Assembly (NCBI RefSeq): GCF_900289045.1
Contig: NZ_LT985188.1
Span: forward strand, 930,001 to 994,000
From: Micropruina glycogenica
GTDB taxonomy: Bacteria > Actinomycetota > Actinomycetes > Propionibacteriales > Propionibacteriaceae
Direction of reading: 5' to 3'
Length of the DNA stretch: 64,000 nucleotides
The notes under the pieces are model-generated. The model was not told the origin of the DNA. It worked only from the letters and a program-made list of their open reading frames with translations, and did no database searches. How positions within the stretch are numbered: the first letter of the stretch is position 1; the number at the start of each line of letters is the position of its first letter. This document shows positions 26,892-34,535 of the stretch, piece by piece. The position numbers and the translations under genes are program-made.

Positions 26892-27572
26892 ATGACCACC
26901 CTGGCCGAGGCGTACCCGGTGTTGGGCCTGCGGGTGACCGCGGGCCCGATCGAGTTGTCGGGCGCAGACGACGCCACGCTGATCGCCCTGGCCGACCTGG
27001 CGTTCGAGGGCATTCATGAGCCCGACGCGATGCCGTTTCTGCAGCCGTGGACGTTGCGGGCCGACGGCGACTTTCAGCGCAACTTTCTGCAGTACCACTG
27101 GGGTGTTCGTGCCGGCTTCTCGCCCGCGGCGTGGTCGCTCGAACTCGCCGTGCGCTTCGAGGGTGAACTGGTCGGCATGCAGGGTGTCGCCACCAACGAC
27201 TTTCTGCTCACCCGCACCGGCGAAACCGGCTCGTGGCTGGGCCGACGGCACCAGGGACGCGGCATCGGCACCCTGATGCGGCAGGCCATGTGCGCGCTGC
27301 TGTTCGACCATCTCGACTTCGCCGAAGTCACGTCCGCGGCGTTCAGCGACAACCCGGCATCGCAGGCCGTCAGCCGCAAGGTGGGCTACCGCGCCAACGG
27401 CGCCAACCGCAAGCCGCGGCCCCTGCCGGCCACGGCGCCCGAGCCGGGGCAGGAGGCGGCGACGGAGCAGCGGTTCGTGCTGAGCCCGTCCGGGCTGGTG
27501 CGGGGCCCTGACCTGAGCGTCGAGGGCGTCGAACCGTTGCGTCGGCTGATCGGTCTCGATGCCGGCGACTGA
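26892..27572 (+). CDS. GNAT-family N-acetyltransferase
   Basis: This 226-residue acetyltransferase of the RimJ/RimL-like type has the acetyl-CoA loop in GSWLGRRHQGRGIGTLMRQA (Q/R-x-x-G-x-G) and the C-terminal FSDNPASQAVSRKVGYR motif. The C-terminal 60 residues are Pro-rich and less conserved. The substrate is unknown. The gene is divergent from the esterase. Its last 200 bp are overlapped in antisense by the extended VapC-like frame 27370-27990. Confidence 0.85.
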   Translation: MTTLAEAYPVLGLRVTAGPIELSGADDATLIALADLAFEGIHEPDAMPFLQPWTLRADGDFQRNFLQYHWGVRAGFSPAAWSLELAVRFEGELVGMQGVATNDFLLTRTGETGSWLGRRHQGRGIGTLMRQAMCALLFDHLDFAEVTSAAFSDNPASQAVSRKVGYRANGANRKPRPLPATAPEPGQEAATEQRFVLSPSGLVRGPDLSVEGVEPLRRLIGLDAGD

Positions 27573-27990
27573 GCAATCTAGAGGGCGACGGCTGAGCAAT
27601 CTCGAGGGCGGGTACCAGATCCGTGTGCGTGAAGTCGTCGCCGACGAAGAGCAGCGGCTCGGTGGTGGTGGCGGCCACAGCGTAGGCGTAGGCGTCGCCG
27701 AGGTTCAGTCGGGCGGGGTGGCCGCTGCCCCGTCCGAAATCGCGTAGCGCCTGGGCGGCGACCGCAGCCTGTTCCTCGGTGAAAGCCACGATCACGACCT
27801 GGGCCTCGACCAGCAGCCGCTCCAGCCGTCGCTGCTGCACGGGGGAGAGGCGGTTCGCTGCCACGGCGTGCAGATCAACAAGCGTGGCCGCTGACATGCG
27901 AGCCGGGCCGTCGGCCAGCAACTGCGCGATGTCGCCGGCCTGGGGTTCACCGAGTAGCAGGGCCACGATCGCCGACGTGTCAACGATCAC
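27370..27990 (-). CDS. PIN-domain toxin (VapC-like), 3'-extended
   Basis: This is a type II toxin RNase. The PIN core (VIVDTSAIVALLLGEP with the first Asp, LGDAYAYAVA, then LLFVGDDFTHTDL) spans residues 1-130. The normal end would be near 27600, but the frame continues 75 codons of low-complexity Arg/Ala/Pro sequence antisense to the GNAT gene. A 22-bp tandem duplication at 27567-27611 lies where the stop would be expected. GTG 27990 overlaps the antitoxin stop. Confidence 0.7.
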   Translation of the reverse strand: MIVDTSAIVALLLGEPQAGDIAQLLADGPARMSAATLVDLHAVAANRLSPVQQRRLERLLVEAQVVIVAFTEEQAAVAAQALRDFGRGSGHPARLNLGDAYAYAVAATTTEPLLFVGDDFTHTDLVPALEIAQPSPSRLLSRRHRDRSADATVRRPRRSGQGPAPARTGSARTAAPSPPPAPARAPWPAGAAACGWRRWRGSPPCG

Positions 27991-28292
27991 CGCGGTAGCC
28001 CATCCGCGCCGTAGAGCTCGTTGTCGGCACGCATCAGGGCATCGCGTTCGACGTCGGTGAGGTCGAGCTGGATCGCGTGCACAAGGGCGTCGATGCGCAC
28101 TTTTCGGCGACCGGCCCCACCCTCGAGCTCGGCGAGCCGATGCCGCACGGCGTCGTCGACGGCAGCGGTCTGCGACCCGGTGAGTTCGGCCAGGCGACGC
28201 ACCCAAGAATGAATCTCTTCGTTCTTGATGTTGAGGCTGATGGTAGAAGTCGACCTCGAAGTTCCACCTTGCTTTTCTCGATCTGAAGTCAC
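27987..28292 (-). CDS. VapB-like antitoxin
   Basis: This is an antitoxin of about 101 residues. Its N-terminal part reads TISLNIKNEEIHSWVRRLAE, the ribbon-helix-helix pattern of Rv0623/PSK-type VapB, and a charged C-terminal tail would bind the toxin (DLTDVERDALMRADNELYG). The start is uncertain: GTG 28292 is the best in frame because the expected ATG before TISLNI is absent. Its stop overlaps the GTG of the toxin by 4 bp. Confidence 0.75.
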   Translation of the reverse strand: MTSDREKQGGTSRSTSTISLNIKNEEIHSWVRRLAELTGSQTAAVDDAVRHRLAELEGGAGRRKVRIDALVHAIQLDLTDVERDALMRADNELYGADGLPR

Positions 28293-28369
28293 GATCCGGT
28301 GTCCATCGCACGCAGGCTCGATCGTCATGGGTGTGACGCCGCATGATGCGGCAGGAAAGGTACAGGGCA

Positions 28370-28984
28370 ATGGCGACGATCACGGCTTTCGAGAGCATCA
28401 CCCTCGGCGGTGTCATGCAGGGCCCGGGACGGCCCGACGAAGACACCCGCGGCGGGTTCACCCACGGCGGCTGGGGCATCGGCTACCAAGACGACGTGCT
28501 CATGCAGTACGCCGGTGAGGGCATGAGCAAACCAGGAGCACTGCTGTTCGGCCACCGCACCTACGCGGACGTGCTGGGGTACTGGTCGTCCATCGGGCCC
28601 AACCCGTTCATCGACTCGCTGCGCTCCTCGACCAAGTTCGTCGTCTCGCGCTCGGCAGGCACCGAACTCGCCCACCCGAACAGTCTGCTCGCCGGCGACG
28701 CGGTCGATACCGTGGCGGCGCTCAAGCAGCGACACGCCGGCGAGCTGATGATCATGGGCAGCGGCGAACTGGTGGGAGCACTACACGCGGCCGGTCTGAT
28801 CGACCGTTACGCACTACAGATCTACCCCATCGCGCTCGGCTCGGGCACGAGGCTGTTCGGCGAGGGTGAGCGCGCGAAGCTCACCCTCGAGCGCAGCCTC
28901 GCCACCACCACGGGCGTACTGATCACCGAATACGCCGTCGAGCGCGCAGCCGTTGCCGCCGTCGACACCGGACGACAGGATTGA
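28370..28984 (+). CDS. DHFR/RibD-like family reductase
   Basis: This 204-residue protein of the RibD C-terminal/dihydrofolate-reductase-like fold has an N-terminal strand and loop FESITLGGVMQGPGRPDED, an LLFGHRTYADVLGYW segment for NADPH binding, and MIMGSGELVGALHAAGLID. Enzymes of this family reduce pterin or riboflavin precursors, but most stand-alone actinobacterial members are uncharacterised. Start ATG 28370 has AGGAAAGG upstream. It sits 3 bp before the YciI gene, probably in one operon with the sigma factor. Confidence 0.85.
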   Translation: MATITAFESITLGGVMQGPGRPDEDTRGGFTHGGWGIGYQDDVLMQYAGEGMSKPGALLFGHRTYADVLGYWSSIGPNPFIDSLRSSTKFVVSRSAGTELAHPNSLLAGDAVDTVAALKQRHAGELMIMGSGELVGALHAAGLIDRYALQIYPIALGSGTRLFGEGERAKLTLERSLATTTGVLITEYAVERAAVAAVDTGRQD

Positions 28985-28987
28985 CGC

Positions 28988-29359
28988 ATGCGCTACATGC
29001 TGCTGACGCACTACGCCGAGAACGAGGGCGACAGCCTCGACGAGCAGACGATCGCCGATGCCATGGCCGCGATGGCGGCCTACGCGGCCACCCTGCAGGC
29101 CGCGGGCGTGCTCGTGGCGGCAGAGGTGCTGCAACCGTCCGAAAGCTCGACGACGGTGTCGGTCGTCGATGGCGTGCTGCGCATTCAGGACGGGCCCTTC
29201 GCCGACACCAAAGAGCAACTGGGTGGCGTCTTCATCGTCGAGGTGCCCGATCTGGACGCCGCTTTGGGCTGGGCCGGGCAGGCACCCCCGGTGCAATGGG
29301 GAACCGTCGAGATCCGTCCGGTCGCCACCCACACCGTCGAGGGCGTCTGGACCGCGTGA
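28988..29359 (+). CDS. YciI/DGPF-domain protein
   Basis: This 123-residue YCII-related protein has the name-giving DGPF motif (IQDGPFADTKEQLGG) and an N-terminal MRYMLLTHYAE strand. Such proteins are the usual genetic partners of ECF42 sigma factors, as here. The next gene starts in a GTGA overlap with this stop. The molecular function of DGPF proteins is unsettled. Confidence 0.9.
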   Translation: MRYMLLTHYAENEGDSLDEQTIADAMAAMAAYAATLQAAGVLVAAEVLQPSESSTTVSVVDGVLRIQDGPFADTKEQLGGVFIVEVPDLDAALGWAGQAPPVQWGTVEIRPVATHTVEGVWTA

Positions 29360-30288
29360 CCGGCGCAGAGCCCGGCGACCCCCGTCTGATCGCATCGCAC
29401 GCGGCGCGGGTGTCGTTCGGACGACTCGTGGCGCTGCTGGCGTCGGTGAACGGCGACATCGCCGAGGCGGAAGACGCCGTGGCCGCGGCATTCGAACAGG
29501 CCCTGGTCTCGTGGCCCGGGGCCGGCGTGCCGAAGAACCCCGAAGGGTGGCTGTTCACCGTGGCGAGAAACCGACTACCGTTCACGATTCCAGATCGGGC
29601 GAGCATGCCGACGCGACTGGGCGCGGTGCTCGAGGCGGTGTACGGCTGCTACGCCATCGCCTGGCAGGACTCCGACGGACGCTCGCACACCCAGCCCGAT
29701 TCGATGGCGGGGGAGGCGCTGCATCTGGCGGTGACGATGGCGGACCTGTTGCCGACCGAGCCGGAAGCATGGTCCTTGGCGGCCCTGATCGCTCTGTCTT
29801 TGTCGCGCGCAGCGGCTCGTGGTGGTTCGTTCGTCCCTCTCGATGAGCAGGATCCCGCTTCGTGGGACGGCGCACTCATCGCCGAGGGCGAGTCGTACCT
29901 GAGGCGGGCTGCCGAGCTAGGCGGATCACCAGGACGGTTTCAGCTGGAAGCAGCGATGCAAGGGGTGCATGCGGCCCGCCGGTACGGCGAGCCCGTCGAC
30001 TGGGCAGCGCTCAGGACCCTTGCCAGTGCCCTGGTCACAGTGGCCCCGACGATGGGAGCGCAGCTGGCGCTCTCAGCGATCGTCGGACGCACCGACGGCC
30101 CGGCCGCAGGGCTGGCGCTGGTGGACGAACTGCCGAGCGAGGGGGAGCGGCTCGCGGCTTTTCATGCGACCAGAGCCGATCTTCTCGCCCGTGCCGGACG
30201 CCGGGCGGAGGCGTCCGACGCGTTCCTGAAGGCCGCTGAACTCGAAACGGACCCGGCAGCCGCGGCGTACCTGCGCGGTCGCGCGTGA
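29356..30288 (+). CDS. ECF42-type sigma factor lacking sigma4
   Basis: This is a 310-residue protein starting at GTG 29356. Residues 1-74 match the sigma2 region of ECF42 factors (AEDAVAAAFEQAL, VPKNPEGWLFTVARNR). The sequence then jumps directly to PFTIPDRASMPTRLGAVLE, which normally follows sigma4, and continues with the ECF42 C-terminal TPR-like extension. About 110 residues (sigma2.4 to sigma4, promoter -35 recognition) are missing without a frameshift. It is probably unable to act as a normal sigma factor. Confidence 0.8.
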   Translation: MTGAEPGDPRLIASHAARVSFGRLVALLASVNGDIAEAEDAVAAAFEQALVSWPGAGVPKNPEGWLFTVARNRLPFTIPDRASMPTRLGAVLEAVYGCYAIAWQDSDGRSHTQPDSMAGEALHLAVTMADLLPTEPEAWSLAALIALSLSRAAARGGSFVPLDEQDPASWDGALIAEGESYLRRAAELGGSPGRFQLEAAMQGVHAARRYGEPVDWAALRTLASALVTVAPTMGAQLALSAIVGRTDGPAAGLALVDELPSEGERLAAFHATRADLLARAGRRAEASDAFLKAAELETDPAAAAYLRGRA

Positions 30289-30349
30289 CCAGCCACCGAT
30301 GCCGGCATGGCTGAAGGTGGACGCGATCGTCACGCGATCACACGGCCAG

Positions 30350-30383
30350 GGCCGTCCGGCAGCCTTGAAGCCACCGGACGGCC
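30350..30383. terminator. perfect 10-bp hairpin, probable terminator
   Basis: GGCCGTCCGG and CCGGACGGCC are separated by 14 bases and lie between the convergent sigma-factor gene (ends 30288) and the transporter remnant (ends 30391). It likely terminates transcription from either side. No long T-run is present. Confidence 0.55.
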
Positions 30384-30390
30384 GTGTGGA

Positions 30391-30822
30391 CTACTCCTTC
30401 ACCGCACCGGTGCTGGCGTTCATGATCTTGCGCTGGAACACGAAGAACACGATCGCGACCGGGATGGTCATCAGCAGTGAGGCCGCCAGTTGCAGGGGGA
30501 ACTGGTTGCCCGAGCCCAGCTAACCGGACGCCAGCGAGGCCACACCCTTGGTCAGGGTGGTGAGCTGCGGGCTCTGGGTCGAGACGATGAAGTGATTCAG
30601 CTCGTTCCACGAACCCTGGAACGACATGATCACGATCGTCATCACCGCCGGTCTCGCCATCGGCAACACCACCGACCAGAAGGTGCGGAAGGTGCCTGCT
30701 CGGTCGATCCGGGCGGCCTCCTCGACCGCGACGGGAATGGACTCGAAGAAGTTCTTCATGATGAACGCCCGAGGCGTCCACCAGCAGCGGAATGATCATG
30801 CCGGCATAGGAGTCGTACATGC
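30391..30822 (-). pseudogene. carbohydrate ABC-transporter permease remnant
   Basis: This is the C-terminal half of a MalG/AraQ-type permease. The conserved EAA loop is visible (EEAARIDRAGTFRTFWSVVLP), followed by FQGSWNELNHFIV and the final FVFQRKIMNASTGAVKE. An in-frame TAG interrupts the frame after SLASG near 30522. A frameshift near 30770 separates the upstream IIPLLVDA. The N-terminal part and partner genes are missing. Confidence 0.8.
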
Positions 30823-30931
30823 TCAGCTCCCCATGGGTAGTTCGGGAGGAGTGGGGTGTTTGGCGTCGACGAGGCCACATCGGGCCAAGTGGAAGGTTGG
30901 TGCTAGCATTGCTATCAAGAGGGTGGACGTG

Positions 30932-31168
30932 ATGGCAACCTTGACGATCAGGCAGCTCGATGAGCGCACGCACGCCCGGTTGCGAGGCAGGGCTGCCAAG
31001 CACGGCCGGTCGGTCGAGGCTGAGGTTCGCGCGATCCTTGATGCGACTGTCGACCTGCCGGAGCAGAACTTTCTGCTTGCGCTTCACGCGGCGATGTCCG
31101 AGGTTGGCGGGGTCGATCTGACGCTGGAGCCGAGGACGGACCTGCCGCGTCCGGTGGATCTGTCGTGA
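30932..31168 (+). CDS. FitA-like ribbon-helix-helix antitoxin
   Basis: This 78-residue antitoxin opens with TLTIRQLDERTHARLRGRAA, a typical FitA/VapB N-terminus that binds DNA as a ribbon-helix-helix. It ends with a toxin-neutralising tail (PRTDLPRPVDLS). ATG 30932 follows GAGGGTGG. Its stop overlaps the toxin GTG by 4 bp. A close paralogue is at 33070-33303. Confidence 0.88.
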   Translation: MATLTIRQLDERTHARLRGRAAKHGRSVEAEVRAILDATVDLPEQNFLLALHAAMSEVGGVDLTLEPRTDLPRPVDLS

Positions 31169-31581
31169 TTGTCGCCGACACCAACGTGGTGTCGGAGTTC
31201 ATGCGCGATGAGCCCGACGCCGGCGTGTTGTCGTGGGCCGGTTCGCTTGGTCCCGCGGACCTCACCATCTGTGTTGTGACGGTCGAGGAGATCGAGCGGG
31301 GGATCGGCCGGCTTCCGAGCGGCAAGCGTCGCCGGCAACTCGAACAACGCTGGCAGGGCCAGGTCGCCGCGTTCCGGGAGGCGATCCTGGTCTACGACAT
31401 GGAGGCCGCGACGGCGACGGCGCGCGTTGTGATCGCCGCGGAGGCAGCGGGCCGGCCGATGAGCCTTGCTGACGCGCAGATCGCCGGCATCTGTCTCGCC
31501 GGTGGTCACCGACTGGCCACGCGAAACGTCCACGACTACGAGGCCATCACCGACCTGGCGGTACTGAATCCCTTTGGCTGA
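31165..31581 (+). CDS. FitB-like PIN-domain toxin
   Basis: This 138-residue PIN RNase of the FitB/VapC type reads MIVADTNVVSEFMRDEPD (first acidic residue and the MILDTNVxSE signature), VVTVEEIERGI (second acidic), PMSLADAQIAGICLAGG (third) and LATRNVHDYEAI (fourth). All catalytic acids are present. It is translationally coupled to the antitoxin through GTGA and is predicted to be a functional pair. Confidence 0.9.
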   Translation: MIVADTNVVSEFMRDEPDAGVLSWAGSLGPADLTICVVTVEEIERGIGRLPSGKRRRQLEQRWQGQVAAFREAILVYDMEAATATARVVIAAEAAGRPMSLADAQIAGICLAGGHRLATRNVHDYEAITDLAVLNPFG

Positions 31582-31606
31582 GCCCAGGGAGCGCCAAGAG
31601 TCGGTG

Positions 31607-31848
31607 CCACTTTGCATAGGTCTCCAAGTCTGGCGTGGTTGCCAACGCTCGCGCCTTTTCCGCCCGGTGCTTCGGTGACCATTCGTTGGCCTCGATCAGC
31701 TTGCGCTCTTCGTGCAGCCAGTCCTCGGCGTCCATCGTGGCCTGGAAAGTTGTCGGGCGACGTGCCGCATCGGGTCCGGTCCGTTGGGGACGCCCTGGTG
31801 TCGACCCGAGGCGAGTTTGCGTATCGAGCCAACTGGCGCCGACAGCAT
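31607..31848 (-). pseudogene. tyrosine integrase, N-terminal remnant
   Basis: This is a remnant of an integrase N-terminus (RPTTFQATMDAEDWLHEERK, IEANEWSPKHRAEKA) related to the integrase gene at 51440-52590. It ends at about ETYAKW, so the core and catalytic domains are gone. It shares with that gene the same one-base frameshift between the first 30 codons and RPTTFQ. It lies just left of the copy of the tRNA-Met 3' end at 31974-32016, the position expected of an integrase in a second, tandemly inserted element. Confidence 0.75.
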
Positions 31849-31973
31849 GCTCGAGTCTACTTGAGAACCCGGCGTCCGCCGGGACGACGTTGAAGTGTCC
31901 GCCGGGATGATTGCACGCGACACGATGGGCGGTACCCCACCGTATGACGGTGAGGGCGGACTCGACCCAACGG

Positions 31974-32016
31974 TGGGGCGGGCGGAGCTCGAACACGCGA
32001 CCCAGGGATTATGAGT
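31974..32016 (-). repeat. att-like repeat of tRNA-Met 3' end (distal)
   Basis: This 43-bp segment matches 52716-52758, the 3' half of the tRNA-Met gene from the anticodon loop to the discriminator, with two mismatches. It marks the far border of the island. The similarity continues leftward through about 360 bp of integrase-linked sequence (31607 to 31973 versus 52346 to 52715). Confidence 0.8.
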
Positions 32017-32507
32017 GACCCGAATGTGTCGCTGACTAGGACATATTGCACGGCTATTGCACGCCGTGTGCAACAAGGACGCACTGGGTGCCGATGTCTG
32101 GCCATTTCTGGCTATACCCCCACCCCTATCGGAGTGGCGTGACAGCGCTCACTCAGTGTACCTCGATGGGTAGTAACTGGCATCTGGCAAGGTGGAATGA
32201 TGTCACCACCGATGACGACAAGCATCGAGCCAAGGCTCGGATCGGCGGCTCGAGGCACGGCACTCCGAAGAGCTCGCCACCCAGGGAAACAGCCCCGAGA
32301 TTGCCGCCCTCCACCGAAACGTCCCTGGCGATCAGCCTGGCCATCAGCGAAAACGCTATTGCACGCTATTGCATGCAACTATTTCGGCAGCAGTATCCCT
32401 GGGTCTCTCGATACCCCCATGGGGTAGCGGGCGAGGGGGTGGGGGTATGTGAGTCTCTTGTGCCGTTGTGGTACGATATTTGGTACCGAAGGTGAGAGGG
32501 GCGTGAG
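32017..32507. other. gene-free island left end with repeats
   Basis: No gene is supported in these ~490 bp. The region contains several CTATTGCAC/TTGCACG motifs (32042-32075 and 32348-32375). It also has a perfect 13-bp inverted repeat, ATACCCCCACCCC at 32114-32126 versus its complement at 32436-32448. These could be attP arm sites of the island integrase or an origin-like region; the role is inferred. Confidence 0.45.
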
Positions 32508-32774
32508 ATGTCGACGATGAGTGCGAGCGAGGCGCGCAAGAACCTGTTCCCGTTGCTGGGACAGGTGAACGAGGACCACGACGTGGTCCGGATCACATCC
32601 AAGGCCGGCAATGCTGTCCTGATCTCCGAGGCCGACTACGAGGCCTGGCAGACCACGCGGCATCTGTTCTCCACTCCGGCGAATGCCCGCCGCCTGCTGG
32701 GCTCGATCCAGGAATGGCACGACGGCAACCTGGTCACCGAGGCGCTGCCTGAGGACGCAGAAGGCGACGAGTGA
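32508..32774 (+). CDS. yefM: YefM-like antitoxin
   Basis: This 88-residue Phd/YefM antitoxin reads MSTMSASEARKNLFPLLGQV, then VVRITSKAGNAVLISEADYEAW, the family's DNA-binding and dimerisation core, with an acidic tail for toxin binding. A TGGTAC direct repeat at 32469-32474 and 32481-32486 upstream may be its operator. The stop overlaps the YoeB start (GTGA). Confidence 0.92.
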   Translation: MSTMSASEARKNLFPLLGQVNEDHDVVRITSKAGNAVLISEADYEAWQTTRHLFSTPANARRLLGSIQEWHDGNLVTEALPEDAEGDE

Positions 32775-33031
32775 ACCTCGCCTTCACCCCGACCGGCTGG
32801 GACGACCTGAACTACTGGGCCGACAGGGATCGGGCGACCTACAAGAAGGTCCGCGTGCTGCTGAAGGAAGTCGTGCGGACGCCGTTCGAGGGCACCGGGA
32901 AACCCGAGCCGCTGAAGTACCAGCTCGGCAACGTCTGGTCGCGTCGGATCACCCAGGAGCATCGACTGGTCTACGCGGTGGAGGACGAGCAGATCGTCGT
33001 GCTGGCGGCGCGCTTCCACTACGGCGAGTGA
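32771..33031 (+). CDS. yoeB: YoeB-like toxin
   Basis: This 86-residue ribosome-dependent mRNA interferase reads LAFTPTGWDDLNYWADRDR, then GKPEPLKYQLGNVWSRRITQ (conserved K-x-x-x-x-x-x-W-S-R-R-I), EHRLVYAVED and the final catalytic RFHYGE with His. Starting at GTG 32771, it is coupled to YefM. All key residues of YoeB seem present. Confidence 0.93.
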   Translation: MNLAFTPTGWDDLNYWADRDRATYKKVRVLLKEVVRTPFEGTGKPEPLKYQLGNVWSRRITQEHRLVYAVEDEQIVVLAARFHYGE

Positions 33032-33069
33032 GTCGTCTGCTGTGAGGCTTGCGCTGAGGAGGTGACATC

Positions 33070-33303
33070 GTGGGAGCCCTGACGATCAGGCAGCTCGACG
33101 AGCGCACATATGCCCGTCTTCAGACCCTGGCTGCAGAGCACGGCCGGACGGTCGAGGCTGAGGTTCGCGCGATCCTGGACGCGGCGGTCGACGTCCCGGA
33201 GGAGAACTTCCTGCTAGCGCTACATGCTGCGATGTCCGAGGTTGGCGACGTGAACCTGCCACCCGAGCCGCGGATTGACCCTCCGCGTCCGGTGGACCTC
33301 TAG
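33070..33303 (+). CDS. orphan FitA-like antitoxin
   Basis: This 77-residue paralogue of the antitoxin at 30932-31168 (ALTIRQLDERTYARLQTLAA) starts at GTG 33070 with GAGGAGG. Its stop codon TAG is the TSD base block CTAG at the left edge of IS5 copy 3. The expected coupled PIN toxin is absent: after removing IS5 the sequence does not continue into a toxin start. It is therefore an orphan, possibly still able to bind the FitB toxin at 31165-31581. Confidence 0.8.
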   Translation: MGALTIRQLDERTYARLQTLAAEHGRTVEAEVRAILDAAVDVPEENFLLALHAAMSEVGDVNLPPEPRIDPPRPVDL

Positions 33304-34497
33304 GGATGCGCTGATCTTTGTGGTGTGCGGTTCGGTGGCTGGCTTCGGCTGTTGGGACGCGAAATTGTTGGGGTATGGACAGCGAGCAGCCTTCTTTCGC
33401 CGATGTCGAGTACGGCAATCGTCGGCGGGTTTCCAAACGTGAGCAGTTCTTGGAGCAGATGGAGGCCACGATCCCGTGGCAGGTGTGGATCGATCTGATC
33501 GAGCCGTACTACTACCTGGACCGGCCAGGTAAGACGGGTCGGAAGGCGAAGCCGCTGGCGATGATGCTGCGCATGTATTTGCTGCAGGTCTGGTTCAACC
33601 TGTCCGATGAGGGGGTCGAGGACGCGATCTACGACTCGTTCGCGATGCGCCGGTTCCTGGGTGTGGACTTCACGGTGGAGCAGGTGCCCGACGCGACCAC
33701 ATTGCTGCACTTTCGTCACCTGTTGGAGAAGCATCAGCTTGGCCAGAGACTGCTGGCGGCGCAGAACGACCTGTTTGAGCGTGAGGGTTGGATCATGCGG
33801 GGCGGGACGATCGTGGACGCCACGATCATTGCGGCACCGTCATCGACCAAGAACGCCACCGGTGCCAGGGACCCCGAGATGCACCAGACCCGCAAGGGCA
33901 ATCAGTGGTACTTCGGGATGAAGGCCCACATCGGTACCGATGCCGGCACCGGATATGTGCACTCGGTCACCGCCACCGCAGCGAACGTGTCCGATATCAC
34001 CGAGGCTGCCCATCTGATGCGGCCCGATGACACTGCCGGGTGGGGCGATGCCGGTTACCTGGGTGTCGACAAACGCGAGGAGATCACCGGCGATCCCCAC
34101 CTCGCCGGCGTCACCTGGCACATTGCAGCCCGCAAGAGCCAGTTGGCGAGGATGCATCCTCATGAGCGGGCGATCGAGTCCCGCAAGGCCGGGGTGCGGG
34201 CCAAGGTCGAGCACGCGTTCCTGATCGTCAAACGAGACTTCGGGTTCACCAAGACCCGCTACCGCGGCCTGGCGAAGAATCTCCATCGTCTCCACGTCGC
34301 GTTCGCGTTGGCGAACTGGCTGATGCGGGCACGTGCCGTCGCTCTCACCACGGCGGCGGCATAGCGTCAGCCTGCCCGAAACCGCCCCAACAGGCCCCCC
34401 GCAGCGAATCGATCAGCCGACAACGCCCACACCCAACCCCTCCAAGAGCACGATCACCGTCACTCACGCCACGAATGGCACGTTGATCAGCGGTTCC
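33304..34497 (+). mobile_element. IS5-family element, copy 3 (complete)
   Basis: This 1194-bp element has inverted ends GGATGCGCTGATC and GATCAGCGGTTCC, flanked by CTAG duplications at 33300-33303 and 34498-34501. It lies 38 bp left of IS1182 copy B and directly at the end of the orphan antitoxin gene. Confidence 0.95.
33375..34364 (+). CDS. IS5-family transposase, copy 3
   Basis: This is an intact 329-residue IS5 DDE transposase starting at ATG 33375. It has the same motifs as copy 2: IVDATIIAAPSSTKN, GDAGYLGVDKREEITG and VEHAFLIVKRDFGF. It differs from copy 2 at only a few positions (for example ATGARDPE versus AAGARDPE, EAAHLM versus EAVHLM). Confidence 0.95.
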   Translation: MDSEQPSFADVEYGNRRRVSKREQFLEQMEATIPWQVWIDLIEPYYYLDRPGKTGRKAKPLAMMLRMYLLQVWFNLSDEGVEDAIYDSFAMRRFLGVDFTVEQVPDATTLLHFRHLLEKHQLGQRLLAAQNDLFEREGWIMRGGTIVDATIIAAPSSTKNATGARDPEMHQTRKGNQWYFGMKAHIGTDAGTGYVHSVTATAANVSDITEAAHLMRPDDTAGWGDAGYLGVDKREEITGDPHLAGVTWHIAARKSQLARMHPHERAIESRKAGVRAKVEHAFLIVKRDFGFTKTRYRGLAKNLHRLHVAFALANWLMRARAVALTTAAA

Positions 34498-34535
34498 CTA
34501 GATATCTGTGGTGGCTCGCGGACGCCTCCGCCTAG

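Noticed and set aside
32017-32507. short coding frames in the island left end
   Set aside because: None has protein-like composition or a ribosome site; repeats explain the region better.
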